DNA of 64,000 bases from an uncultured Pelagibacteraceae bacterium. Lineage in GTDB: Bacteria; Pseudomonadota; Alphaproteobacteria; Pelagibacterales; Pelagibacteraceae. Position 1 is the first letter of the stretch. Every line of letters starts with the position of its first letter. Made by a program: the position numbers and the translations under genes. The notes beneath the pieces are model-generated. The model was given only the letters and a program-made list of their open reading frames with translations, searched no databases and was not told the origin of the DNA. Positions 41,209 through 48,673 of this stretch are shown piece by piece. The stretch is from the NCBI GenBank assembly GCA_902580275.1, contig CACHJZ010000001.1, forward strand, positions 170,594 to 234,593, given 5' to 3'.

Positions 41209-42969
41209 TCATTTTAGTTTTATATTAAAGAAGTTTGATTTCCAACTGACTTTTTTTTCTAATTGTGCACAATAAGTTTTAAAAAACTTTGCATCCATCA
41301 CATCTACATAATTATGAATAAAGGATTTTGGTTTTCCTACAAGGCCAACAAATCTTTTTTCATTCATTTTTTTAACGTAATTTTCAGAGTTTTTCCAATG
41401 ATCAATTCCACAGATGTGATAAATTCTATTTTCACGAGTAAACATACCTCCATAAAAATTTCTCATCAGGTAGAATTCGGTTAAAGAGGAAATAAAAATA
41501 ATTGAAAACACTGCTAAAATTAATTTTTTGCTCTCTATTAAATTTATAGCTAAAGCGATAATAATTAAATATAGAGGATAAAAATATACATTGTATCCAA
41601 CTGAGTTTCTTACACCAAAAGATATTATTAATACTAAAATTCCAATAAATAGAATAAAGATCATTGATGTTATTTTTTTATTTTTTTTTATAAATAGAAC
41701 AAAAAGTAATAATAATGAGCAAATAAAAATATAAATAAATCTGAAAAAATCTTGAATTCCAATTAATATACCAGCTATTTCAAAAGTAAAACTTTTGTTA
41801 ATCCACAATTTATAATTCATTGAAAGTAAGGGTCCAAATTTTCCGATGAGATTTTTAAAGTTAAATTCGCCCGTGTAATCTAAGTCAAAAATTTTCCATG
41901 TGTGCCATGACATAGAGTGAATTGGGTTGGTCAGAAAAAAAATATTTATTTCATGAAATCTTATTAATCCTATTAAATCTAAAAAAATAAAAAAGATTGA
42001 GCAAAATATGATACCAAACAAAATTAAATAATTAGCTGAAAGTATCTCTCGAAGGTCGATTTTTTTATCTCGCGATAAAAAGGAGAGGTATAAAAAATAA
42101 AAGATAATAAAAGTTAAAAATAAAATAAGATCTATATAATGAGGCAAAGAAATAACTTTATCCACATAGTTTGATAAAATTGAAAACCCAAAGAAAACCT
42201 CAAAAACAAAATACCCAATTAAAATAGACGAAAAAAGGGTAGTTAAAATTTTAAAATTATAGTTATTGATAGTAAAGTTGGATGTAGGAGTCTCAAAAAA
42301 GTAAAAAAGCAGAGGAAATAAAATTATTAAAAAAAATAATAAAAATATTACTTGTATTTTGGCAAGCAAAGCCAGACAAAAAAATATTCCAGAAAAAAAG
42401 CAATATATTTTACTTTTCTTATGCTTAACATAACGAATTAAAAGATTAAGTCCCAAAAGGCAAAATAAAACTGAAACTATTTCATTTCTTACCAAAAAAA
42501 GAAGTTCATAAATATTTATAAAAGTAAGGATTAATAAAGTAGTAAAAATAGTTATTATAGGCCTGAGATTAAAATCTTTTAATATTTTAAATATCAAAAA
42601 AATGAAACTAAAAACAAAAATACTATTTAAAATTCTAGCAATACTAAATAAATTTTGCAATTTTTGATCAATGTCACTGGAGTTTAGAATTTCTATTAGT
42701 GTAAAACCCTCGAAAAAAAATGACAAAATCTTAAATAACCCACCCAAAATTAAAAATGTTGTAAACGCCGGATGATGTGTATAATTTTGATCTATGTCAG
42801 AATAGATAAGTAATGAGTTAAAGACGATTATCATGTCTTGATCTGTTATTGAGCTCCAATGTTGATTAGATGCTTGGAATAAATTCAAGGTAATAAAATA
42901 AAAAAAAATAAGGATTATTGATATTTTTTCTGAAACTGTAGTTGTTGCAAAATTTGAGTGTTTAAACAT
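41209..42969 (-). CDS. Large polytopic membrane protein, likely glycosyltransferase
   Basis: The 586-residue protein has about twelve membrane helices. The first loop contains DQDMIIVFNSLLIYSDIDQNYTHHPAFTTFLILGG, similar to the acidic-loop plus HHP motif of GT39/PMT-like proteins. The soluble C-terminus (RIYHICGIDHWKNSENYVKKMNEKRF) holds a Cys/His/Trp-rich piece. It is very AT-rich. It probably belongs with the carbamoyltransferase set as part of a variable surface-glycan module; this is inference from proximity. Confidence 0.65.
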   Translation of the reverse strand: MFKHSNFATTTVSEKISIILIFFYFITLNLFQASNQHWSSITDQDMIIVFNSLLIYSDIDQNYTHHPAFTTFLILGGLFKILSFFFEGFTLIEILNSSDIDQKLQNLFSIARILNSIFVFSFIFLIFKILKDFNLRPIITIFTTLLILTFINIYELLFLVRNEIVSVLFCLLGLNLLIRYVKHKKSKIYCFFSGIFFCLALLAKIQVIFLLFFLIILFPLLFYFFETPTSNFTINNYNFKILTTLFSSILIGYFVFEVFFGFSILSNYVDKVISLPHYIDLILFLTFIIFYFLYLSFLSRDKKIDLREILSANYLILFGIIFCSIFFIFLDLIGLIRFHEINIFFLTNPIHSMSWHTWKIFDLDYTGEFNFKNLIGKFGPLLSMNYKLWINKSFTFEIAGILIGIQDFFRFIYIFICSLLLLFVLFIKKNKKITSMIFILFIGILVLIISFGVRNSVGYNVYFYPLYLIIIALAINLIESKKLILAVFSIIFISSLTEFYLMRNFYGGMFTRENRIYHICGIDHWKNSENYVKKMNEKRFVGLVGKPKSFIHNYVDVMDAKFFKTYCAQLEKKVSWKSNFFNIKLK

Positions 42970-42981
42970 TTTATTTAAAGA

Positions 42982-43009
42982 TTGAAAATATTAGCATTAT
43001 TTCTATATT
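42982..43009 (+). promoter_or_regulatory. Sigma-70-like promoter of tmRNA
   Basis: TTGAAA at 42982-42987 and TATATT at 43004-43009 are separated by 16 bp, and the first stem of the tmRNA (GTTGG) begins 7 nt after the -10 box. The match and placement are good for this AT-rich genome. Confidence 0.6.
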
Positions 43010-43189
43010 AAGCATGTTGGTTTTCCAACTATGACGATAAACGAATTTCGTAATAAACATTGCGGACGTGGGGGCAGTACCCACCACCTCCACCATATTC
43101 AACTTAAGGGGGTGAACTAGGATCGACGGGTGTCTAAAGGCTGTTCTTTCGTTCGGAATTGTTCCACCGAAACGGGCTAAATTATAATT

Positions 43190-43219
43190 GCAAATAATAA
43201 ATTTGCACTTGCAGCTTAA
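43190..43219 (+). other. tmRNA proteolysis-tag reading frame (ANNKFALAA)
   Basis: GCA at 43190 is the likely resume codon, giving ANNKFALAA then TAA. The LAA end is the ClpXP recognition element. With the charged alanine the tag would be AANNKFALAA. It is short for an alphaproteobacterial tag. Confidence 0.85.
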
Positions 43220-43246
43220 TTAATTTTTTTAATTAAGTTACGGGGT

Positions 43247-43273
43247 TTGGGGCACCTGGCAACAGAACGCCCC
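43247..43273 (+). repeat. 27-bp direct repeat, copy 1 (inside tmRNA)
   Basis: This stretch (TTGGGGCACCTGGCAACAG and on) is the last hairpin of the tmRNA coding piece. It is repeated without mismatch at 43766-43792, 519 bp away and in the same orientation. A copy of a tmRNA end downstream of the intact gene is the pattern left by site-specific integration. Confidence 0.9.
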
Positions 43274-43332
43274 TTAGCATTTTATATTTATCAATTGTTA
43301 TTTAACTAAATTTAATTTTATCCGCTCTGAGC

Positions 43333-43346
43333 CCGCACTATGTCCG
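43333..43346 (+). repeat. Inner direct repeat CCGCACTATRTCCG, copy 1
   Basis: CCGCACTATGTCCG lies about 60 bp after the tmRNA hairpin. A near-identical copy (one base different) is at 43693-43706. Both are GC-rich islands in AT-rich DNA and flank the DWLGN gene. On the minus strand the second copy contains TATAGT just upstream of that gene, so it could include promoter elements. Confidence 0.7.
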
Positions 43347-43394
43347 AACTTTTAGAAATATATAGTTAAAACCGCAACACTACTGTGTCAAGTT

Positions 43395-43664
43395 TTAATT
43401 ACAAACGTAGTTGCCTAACCAATCATACTTGCAACTGAAAGATCCACTTTGACCAGTAGGACTATTCCAGTTAGTAACGTCATTACCTAACCAGTCTTTT
43501 TTGGTTGATGAATTCCAGCCACTATCTTGTCCAGTGCCAGTACAAACGTAGTTACCTAACCAATCATATTTACAAGAAGTACCTGCTTCTGACTTACTAG
43601 GAACTAACATTTGTGCACCTGCAAAAATAGCTAATGCAATTATTAAAATGTTTAACTTTTTCAT
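43395..43664 (-). CDS. Secreted DWLGN-repeat peptide, unknown
   Basis: The 89-residue precursor has a signal peptide (MKKLNILIIALAIFAGAQMLVPSKSEAG) and a mature part of about 60 residues with three DWLGN repeats. The first and last are identical CKYDWLGNYVC units with a Cys at each end; the middle one is KKDWLGNDV without Cys. The linkers are Gly/Ser/Thr/Asn-rich. Two small disulfide loops are likely. No family is recognised. The gene lies alone between the nested direct repeats and runs toward the tmRNA. The repeat units are also near identical at the DNA level (43401-43433 and 43542-43574), so the duplication is recent or under conversion. Confidence 0.8.
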   Translation of the reverse strand: MKKLNILIIALAIFAGAQMLVPSKSEAGTSCKYDWLGNYVCTGTGQDSGWNSSTKKDWLGNDVTNWNSPTGQSGSFSCKYDWLGNYVCN

Positions 43665-43692
43665 AATTATAAACCTACCACAAAAAACCTGT

Positions 43693-43706
43693 CCGCACTA
43701 TATCCG
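43693..43706 (+). repeat. Inner direct repeat CCGCACTATRTCCG, copy 2
   Basis: CCGCACTATATCCG lies about 30 bp upstream of the start codon of the DWLGN peptide gene and 60 bp before the second tmRNA-hairpin copy. The order of the repeats is outer-inner-gene-inner-outer, all in one orientation. Confidence 0.7.
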
Positions 43707-43765
43707 CATTTGAATTGCAAAATCTCACTTTTCAATTCAGATTATTCGCCAATAGCGTTAAAAAG

Positions 43766-43792
43766 TTGGGGCACCTGGCAACAGAACGCCCC
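43766..43792 (+). repeat. 27-bp direct repeat, copy 2 (orphan tmRNA hairpin)
   Basis: An exact copy of the tmRNA 3' hairpin, followed by one extra C. No T-arm, tag or other tmRNA part is beside it, so it cannot make a tmRNA. It sits 75 bp upstream of the next plus-strand gene and would be in or near its leader. Confidence 0.9.
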
Positions 43793-43867
43793 CTTAAAAA
43801 TTTTACTGTGACACTCTTTACCTTTTAAAAAATATTTCAGTTATTAATTAGCTTTTCGGAGGTACAT

Positions 43868-44074
43868 ATGAAAAAACTATCACTAACAATTTTGTTTCTT
43901 CTAATAACCAACTCTGCCTATGCTGGTTCTTGTCCGATGCTTTGGGGTGAAATAGACGGAAAATTAGATGAAATAAAAAAACTAAGAGATGCTGGTAAAA
44001 CTGCTCATGACAATGGTGATCATGCTAAATCAGAAGAACTTTTACAAAAAGCACTTACCTTGCTAAATAATTAG
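43868..44074 (+). CDS. Small secreted helical protein, unknown
   Basis: The 68-residue precursor has a signal peptide (MKKLSLTILFLLITNSAYA, cut before GS) and a mature part of about 49 residues with a single Cys and two amphipathic helices (GEIDGKLDEIKKLRDAGKTAHDNG, HAKSEELLQKALTLL). The helix pair looks like one TPR-like unit. A full GGAGG stands 5 nt before the ATG, a much stronger ribosome site than most genes here have, and a perfect hairpin follows the stop. Both suggest an abundantly made single-gene transcript. The function is unknown. Confidence 0.8.
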   Translation: MKKLSLTILFLLITNSAYAGSCPMLWGEIDGKLDEIKKLRDAGKTAHDNGDHAKSEELLQKALTLLNN

Positions 44075-44079
44075 TTTAT

Positions 44080-44103
44080 AATGAGGTGACTTGTCACCTC
44101 ATT
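44080..44103 (+). terminator. Perfect 11-bp hairpin after the small secreted protein
   Basis: AATGAGGTGAC-tt-GTCACCTCATT begins 5 bp after the stop codon. It is the strongest hairpin between genes in the window. The following DNA (AAAAATTTTAT) has only a short T run, so termination may be partial, or the hairpin may protect the RNA 3' end. Confidence 0.65.
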
Positions 44104-44114
44104 AAAAATTTTAT

Positions 44115-44579
44115 ATGAAATTAAAAATTAATAAAAAAACTCCAAATTTTAAACTACCCAGTACTAGTGGAAAGACTTTTGAATTAAGTAAGGTAAAAAA
44201 AAATTTAGTCCTCTACATATATCCAAAGGATGACACACCCGGATGTACATTAGAGTCTAAGGATTTTAATAAGTTGAATAATATTTTTATGAAAAATAAT
44301 ACTTTGGTTGTTGGAATCTCAAAAGATACAATTGAAAGTCATATTAAATTTAAAAACAAATATAAATTGAAATTCAACTTACTCTCAGATGAAAAATTAT
44401 CAGTGATAAAAAAATATGGAGCATGGGGAAAGAAATCGTTTTTAGGAAAAAAGTATATGGGTATTATTAGATCTACTTTTCTAATAAATTCAGATGGAAA
44501 ACTACAAAAATTCTGGTCAAATGTAAGAGTAAAAGATCACGCAAAAGAAGTGTACAAGGAACTCAAAAAAATGGTTTAA
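44115..44579 (+). CDS. bcp: Bcp/PrxQ-type peroxiredoxin
   Basis: The 154-residue thiol peroxidase has the peroxidatic Cys in YPKDDTPGCTLESKDF. In enzymes such as E. coli Bcp a resolving Cys follows five residues later; here that place is not Cys, and no other Cys is seen, so it should act as a 1-Cys type with an external thiol. It protects against hydrogen peroxide and organic peroxides in the cytoplasm. Confidence 0.92.
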   Translation: MKLKINKKTPNFKLPSTSGKTFELSKVKKNLVLYIYPKDDTPGCTLESKDFNKLNNIFMKNNTLVVGISKDTIESHIKFKNKYKLKFNLLSDEKLSVIKKYGAWGKKSFLGKKYMGIIRSTFLINSDGKLQKFWSNVRVKDHAKEVYKELKKMV

Positions 44580-44615
44580 ATTTATATTTATAGTATAAAT
44601 TAACAACAATATACT

Positions 44616-45368
44616 ATGAAAAAAACAACAAAGCTTTTCAAAAAAATAATTTTTTTTTTAAAAAAAAAAACTAATATCGACTCTCAGCAAATTGAAGTTA
44701 CATCTTTAGATAAATTATTTATATTTTATGGAACAGACAAGGCGTCAAATGTAAAAAATCAATATGATGTAAATTCAAAACAAATAGTAGGTCATGGATA
44801 TTCAAAATTTTACGAAAAACATTTTGCTTCACTTAGAGAAAATAAATTTGATTTATTAGAAATTGGAACCTGGTTTGGTGCATCATCTGCTGCATTTGCT
44901 AAGTATTTTTATAATGCGAATATATATGGAATCGATAGAAATTTTAAATTTAAGTATAAATCAAAAAGGATAAAATTTCTTAATTGCGATCTAACTAATT
45001 ATAATGATTTAACTCGTCTAGAAAAAAATATAAGAGGCAAAAGTTTTAAAATTATTATTGAAGATGGATCTCATATTTTAAGTCATATAATAAAAAATCT
45101 AATTTTTTTCTTAAAGTATCTTGATAATGATGGTTATTTCGTTATCGAGGATTTTAATGCTCCAAAAAATTATAACTATTTAAATGATTGTGCAAATAGT
45201 GAACTTTTTTTTGATGAAATACTTTCCAATATAAAAAATAAAAAATACTTTAATTCAAAAATTTTATCTCAATCACAGCAGAAATATATCTTCGAAAATA
45301 TTGAAAGCGTAAATGTTTATAAAGGTATACGTAAAGAATCAGATATAGCTTTTTTAAAAAAAAAATAA
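44616..45368 (+). CDS. Class I SAM-dependent methyltransferase
   Basis: The 250-residue protein has the SAM-binding motif LLEIGTWFGASSAAFAKYF, an acidic second strand end (IYGIDRN) and FKIIIEDGSHILSHIIKNL, similar to sugar or macrolide O-methyltransferases of the TylF/MycF/CmcI group, where a metal-binding Asp and His are in such a motif. The Lys-rich N-terminus (about 1-22) is extra. A surface-sugar O-methyltransferase is a reasonable guess; the acceptor is unknown. Confidence 0.75.
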   Translation: MKKTTKLFKKIIFFLKKKTNIDSQQIEVTSLDKLFIFYGTDKASNVKNQYDVNSKQIVGHGYSKFYEKHFASLRENKFDLLEIGTWFGASSAAFAKYFYNANIYGIDRNFKFKYKSKRIKFLNCDLTNYNDLTRLEKNIRGKSFKIIIEDGSHILSHIIKNLIFFLKYLDNDGYFVIEDFNAPKNYNYLNDCANSELFFDEILSNIKNKKYFNSKILSQSQQKYIFENIESVNVYKGIRKESDIAFLKKK

Positions 45369-45377
45369 AAAATTTTA

Positions 45378-45746
45378 TTATAAAAATTTAGACAAGTTTG
45401 GTTTAAAATAATTTGGCCCTTTCATAACTTTTCCTTGTTCATTATAAATTGGCTTTCCATCATCGTCTAATTTGCTCATATTAGATTTTTGCACTTCCTC
45501 AAAGCAGTTATCTAGATTTACTCCAAAAGCATGACCAGCCCCATAAGTTACATATAATATATCTGTTAATGCATCTATCGTTTCCTTAAGATCCTGGTTT
45601 TTAATTGCATCTCTAAGCTCTTTCAGCTCTTCGTCTATTAAATTTATTCTAAGATTATTTATTTTTTCAGAACTTAAGCTTGGTTTGGTTTTAACCTCTT
45701 GTCCAAATGTTTTCATAAACAGTCCTACTTTTTCAAAATTTGTCAT
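45378..45746 (-). CDS. MazG/HisE-like nucleotide pyrophosphohydrolase
   Basis: A 122-residue all-helical protein with the metal motif INLIDEELKELRDAI...LKETIDALTDILYVTYGAGHAFGV, the E-x-x-E-x(12-28)-E-x-x-D pattern of MazG-like enzymes. The C-terminal extension SKLDDDGKPIYNEQGKVMKGPNYFKP is typical of the phosphoribosyl-ATP-pyrophosphohydrolase-like branch found in phages and marine bacteria. It may clear non-canonical nucleotides. It is divergent from fumC. Confidence 0.82.
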   Translation of the reverse strand: MTNFEKVGLFMKTFGQEVKTKPSLSSEKINNLRINLIDEELKELRDAIKNQDLKETIDALTDILYVTYGAGHAFGVNLDNCFEEVQKSNMSKLDDDGKPIYNEQGKVMKGPNYFKPNLSKFL

Positions 45747-45815
45747 ATTGCTCCTATTTGATTCTCTTTAAACATAATGTATAAGAAATATATTGTTACA
45801 CTCAAACTAAAGTTT

Positions 45816-47210
45816 ATGAAAACTAGAAAAGAATATGATAGTATAGGCTCTGTTAAAGTATCTGTGGATAAGTATTGGGGAGCATCAACAGAAAGATCAA
45901 AGAAATATTTTAATATAGGTGATATTCTTGTAAATCCAATAATAATTCAATCTATTGCAATAATTAAAAAATCTGCGGCTCTTGTTCACCTTAAGGATAA
46001 AAAAATAAATAAAAATATCGCCAAAGCAATAATAAAAGCTTCTGATGATGTCATTTCAGGTAAACTTAAAGATCATTTTCCATTAAAAGTCTGGCAAACT
46101 GGTTCTGGAACACAAACTAATATGAATGTAAATGAAGTGATTTCAAATAGAGCTATAGAGATATTAAAGGGAAAAAAAGGTTCAAAAAAACCTGTTCATC
46201 CAAATGATCATGTGAATAAATCACAATCAACTAATGATGTTTTTCCTACAGCTATACACATTGCGGTAACCACTAAAACTGTTCACGAATTATTACCTAG
46301 TCTTGAGCTATTAAATAAGAAGCTAAAAATTAAAGTTAGAGAATTCAATAAAATAATAAAAATTGGTAGAACACATCTACAGGATGCTACACCGATTTCT
46401 CTTGGACAAGAATTCTCAGGTTACCAATCTCAATTAGAGGATTCTATTTTAAGAATTAAATTAAGTCTTAAAGAAATTTATTTTTTAGCTCAAGGGGGAA
46501 CAGCTGTTGGCACTGGAATTAATACGACAAAAAATTTCGATAGAAAAATCGTTAAAGAAATATCAAAAATTACAAGACTTCCCTTCAAATGTGCAAGAAA
46601 TAAGTTTGCTGCTTTGGCATCACATGATCCGATTGTAAACTTTTCAGGCACTTTAAATACTGCAGCTGTTTGTTTAATGAAAATTGCAAATGACATAAGA
46701 TTTCTAGGGTCTGGTCCAAGAGCAGGATATTCTGAATTAAAATTACCTGAAAATGAGGCTGGATCATCCATAATGCCGGGTAAGGTTAACCCTACTCAAT
46801 GTGAGGCAATTACTATGGTTTGCACAAAAATTATTGGAAATCATAACAGTATTACGATGGCAGGATCTCATGGACATTTTGAACTTAATGTTTTTAAACC
46901 TCTAATTGCTCATAATATAATACAATCTATAACACTAATGTCAGACAGTTCAAAAAATTTTGCAAACTTTTGTGTAAGTGGCATTAAAGCAAATAAAAAA
47001 AGAATCAATGAACTACTTAATAATTCATTGATGTTAGTGACTGCACTAACACCTAAAATAGGTTATGATAATGCTGCTAAAATCGCAAAGAGAGCTCATA
47101 AAAATAATACATCCTTAAAGTATGAGGCAATAAAAAGTAAATTAATAACTGAATCAGAATATAGACAGCTAGTAGATCCTAAGAAAATGATCTATCCTTC
47201 ATCCAAATAG
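45816..47210 (+). CDS. fumC: Class II fumarate hydratase
   Basis: The 464-residue TCA-cycle enzyme turns fumarate into malate. It has KYWGASTERSKKYF, the TGSGTQTNMNVNEVISNRA and GRTHLQDATPISLGQEF motifs and the signature GSSIMPGKVNPTQCEA with the catalytic Ser. I chose ATG at 45816 (MKTRKEYDS) because it gives the standard length; an upstream ATG at 45777 adds 13 non-conserved residues. Its 3' end overlaps the convergent AsmA-like gene by 19 bp. Confidence 0.95.
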   Translation: MKTRKEYDSIGSVKVSVDKYWGASTERSKKYFNIGDILVNPIIIQSIAIIKKSAALVHLKDKKINKNIAKAIIKASDDVISGKLKDHFPLKVWQTGSGTQTNMNVNEVISNRAIEILKGKKGSKKPVHPNDHVNKSQSTNDVFPTAIHIAVTTKTVHELLPSLELLNKKLKIKVREFNKIIKIGRTHLQDATPISLGQEFSGYQSQLEDSILRIKLSLKEIYFLAQGGTAVGTGINTTKNFDRKIVKEISKITRLPFKCARNKFAALASHDPIVNFSGTLNTAAVCLMKIANDIRFLGSGPRAGYSELKLPENEAGSSIMPGKVNPTQCEAITMVCTKIIGNHNSITMAGSHGHFELNVFKPLIAHNIIQSITLMSDSSKNFANFCVSGIKANKKRINELLNNSLMLVTALTPKIGYDNAAKIAKRAHKNNTSLKYEAIKSKLITESEYRQLVDPKKMIYPSSK

Positions 47211-48640
47211 GTATTTATTACTTTTTTAAAAAAATTTTTAAATAAAACTTTGTTTGAGAATTTGAAACGAGTCTCATAATTATCCTCGACAAAATCATCA
47301 ACATTTTTTGATTGAATAATTTTATTATTTTCATCCATAAAATTTATTCTATCAATTGAAAATTCAGAATTTTCTAAACTAAAAGTAAAATTGAAATTTA
47401 TTTTGCTAAATTTTCTATTATTTCTTTTTTTTTTAGAGACTGGGAAAAATTTATAAAATTGATTATGATTAAATATATCTAGCTTAACAGAGCCATTTAA
47501 ATTTGACATATCTTCCAGATAATTAAATCGAGTATCATAAATTGTTATTTTTCCAAATTTATTATTTGTTGCAAATGAATTATTTAAATTTATTTTACCT
47601 TCCTCAAAATTTATATTTATCTCTGAGTTTTCAAATATTTTATTTTTACTAATTTTTTTAGTTTTTAATTTTATTATTCCATTTATATTATCATTCAATA
47701 GAATATTAGAAGAAAGTAATCCATTTATCAGAGCAGTATTTTTAAAAAAATAATCAATATCAATTTCTTTCGCATTTATATTAGTGTTGAAACTAAAAGG
47801 TGAAAGCTCAATATTTCCAGAGTAATTAATAGGGGTGTTTTTAATAAGTGATTTTCTTGAATTAAATTCTATACCGTTTTCCAAAATTTTGTAATTGGTT
47901 TTAAAATTATTTGTTAATATATTTAATATATTTTCATAAGTGTAACTTTCATTTAAAAATTTTCCTCTATTGATAAAATCAATATCTATTCGATCTGCTT
48001 TAAAATTTGTAAGCGTATTTTTATTTTTTAAATTTTTTTCCCAGTAGAACTTTATTGGTATCTTGAATATATTTCCATTAGTTTTTAATTGTTGAATATT
48101 ATCTTTTTGATTTTTAAAAAAAATTAATTTATTAATTGAATATATAAATATTATTGTTCCATTTTTATCATTAAAAAAAAGCTTGCTTTTTTTTATAATT
48201 ATTTTTTTTTCTGAAAACTCGTTTTTCATTAGGTTTTTAATAAAATTAACATTCTGTCTATTAAAAAAGAAATTTCCTTTTGAAAGTATAACTTCTTTAA
48301 TATAAATATTATCTCTATCAAAAAGATTTTTTTGACTTATAAAAATTTTCATGTCTTTGACTTCTCCAATTTCGTCTAAGTCTTTTTTTTTATCACTATA
48401 AATTTTAGAATCTTTGATATGGAAATGTGGTCTTGGAAGTATTCTGTAGGAAATATCACTTGATAGACTTAAATTTAAGCCAAACTCTTGAACAAGATTG
48501 TTATAAAGGGCTTTTTGAACTCTTCCACTATCATATAAACTTGGTATTGATAAATATAACAAATATAAAAAAAATAAACTTGCAAAAGTGAATATTGCGG
48601 ATTTAAAATTTAGTTTTAAATTTAAATTAATTTTTTTCAT
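47192..48640 (-). CDS. AsmA-like envelope protein
   Basis: The 482-residue protein has one N-terminal membrane helix (AIFTFASLFFLYLLYLSIP) followed by a long, strand-rich periplasmic part. The segment FGLNLSLSSDISYRILPRPHFHIKDSKIY matches the AsmA start motif (G-x-x-x-PR-P-x-x). AsmA-like proteins are thought to move phospholipids between the membranes. It is very rich in Asn, Lys, Ile and Phe, as is common here, so detail is limited. Confidence 0.75.
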   Translation of the reverse strand: MKKINLNLKLNFKSAIFTFASLFFLYLLYLSIPSLYDSGRVQKALYNNLVQEFGLNLSLSSDISYRILPRPHFHIKDSKIYSDKKKDLDEIGEVKDMKIFISQKNLFDRDNIYIKEVILSKGNFFFNRQNVNFIKNLMKNEFSEKKIIIKKSKLFFNDKNGTIIFIYSINKLIFFKNQKDNIQQLKTNGNIFKIPIKFYWEKNLKNKNTLTNFKADRIDIDFINRGKFLNESYTYENILNILTNNFKTNYKILENGIEFNSRKSLIKNTPINYSGNIELSPFSFNTNINAKEIDIDYFFKNTALINGLLSSNILLNDNINGIIKLKTKKISKNKIFENSEININFEEGKINLNNSFATNNKFGKITIYDTRFNYLEDMSNLNGSVKLDIFNHNQFYKFFPVSKKKRNNRKFSKINFNFTFSLENSEFSIDRINFMDENNKIIQSKNVDDFVEDNYETRFKFSNKVLFKNFFKKVINTYLDEG

Positions 48641-48673
48641 AAAATTAAAATGATTTATAATGATTATTAGTAA

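Larger units (their letters stand above)
43016..43280 (+). ncRNA. ssrA: Permuted two-piece tmRNA
   Basis: The acceptor piece comes first (about 43016-43095), with a T-arm GTGGG-ggcagta-CCCAC and the 3' strand CACCTCC followed by ACCA. The coding piece starts at 43108 with GGGGGTG, which pairs fully with CACCTCC. The tag reading frame is 43190-43219 and ends in a 9-bp hairpin around the stop codon (43214-43236). A GGGGC...GCCCC hairpin closes the coding piece (43249-43273). This circularly permuted order is the one known from alphaproteobacteria; a spacer of about 12 nt is removed in maturation. The exact 3' end is an estimate. Confidence 0.93.

Noticed and set aside
42159..42167. TTATCCACA, a perfect DnaA-box-like 9-mer
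   Set aside because: Single copy inside a membrane-protein gene with no cluster of boxes around it; expected by chance in AT-rich DNA.
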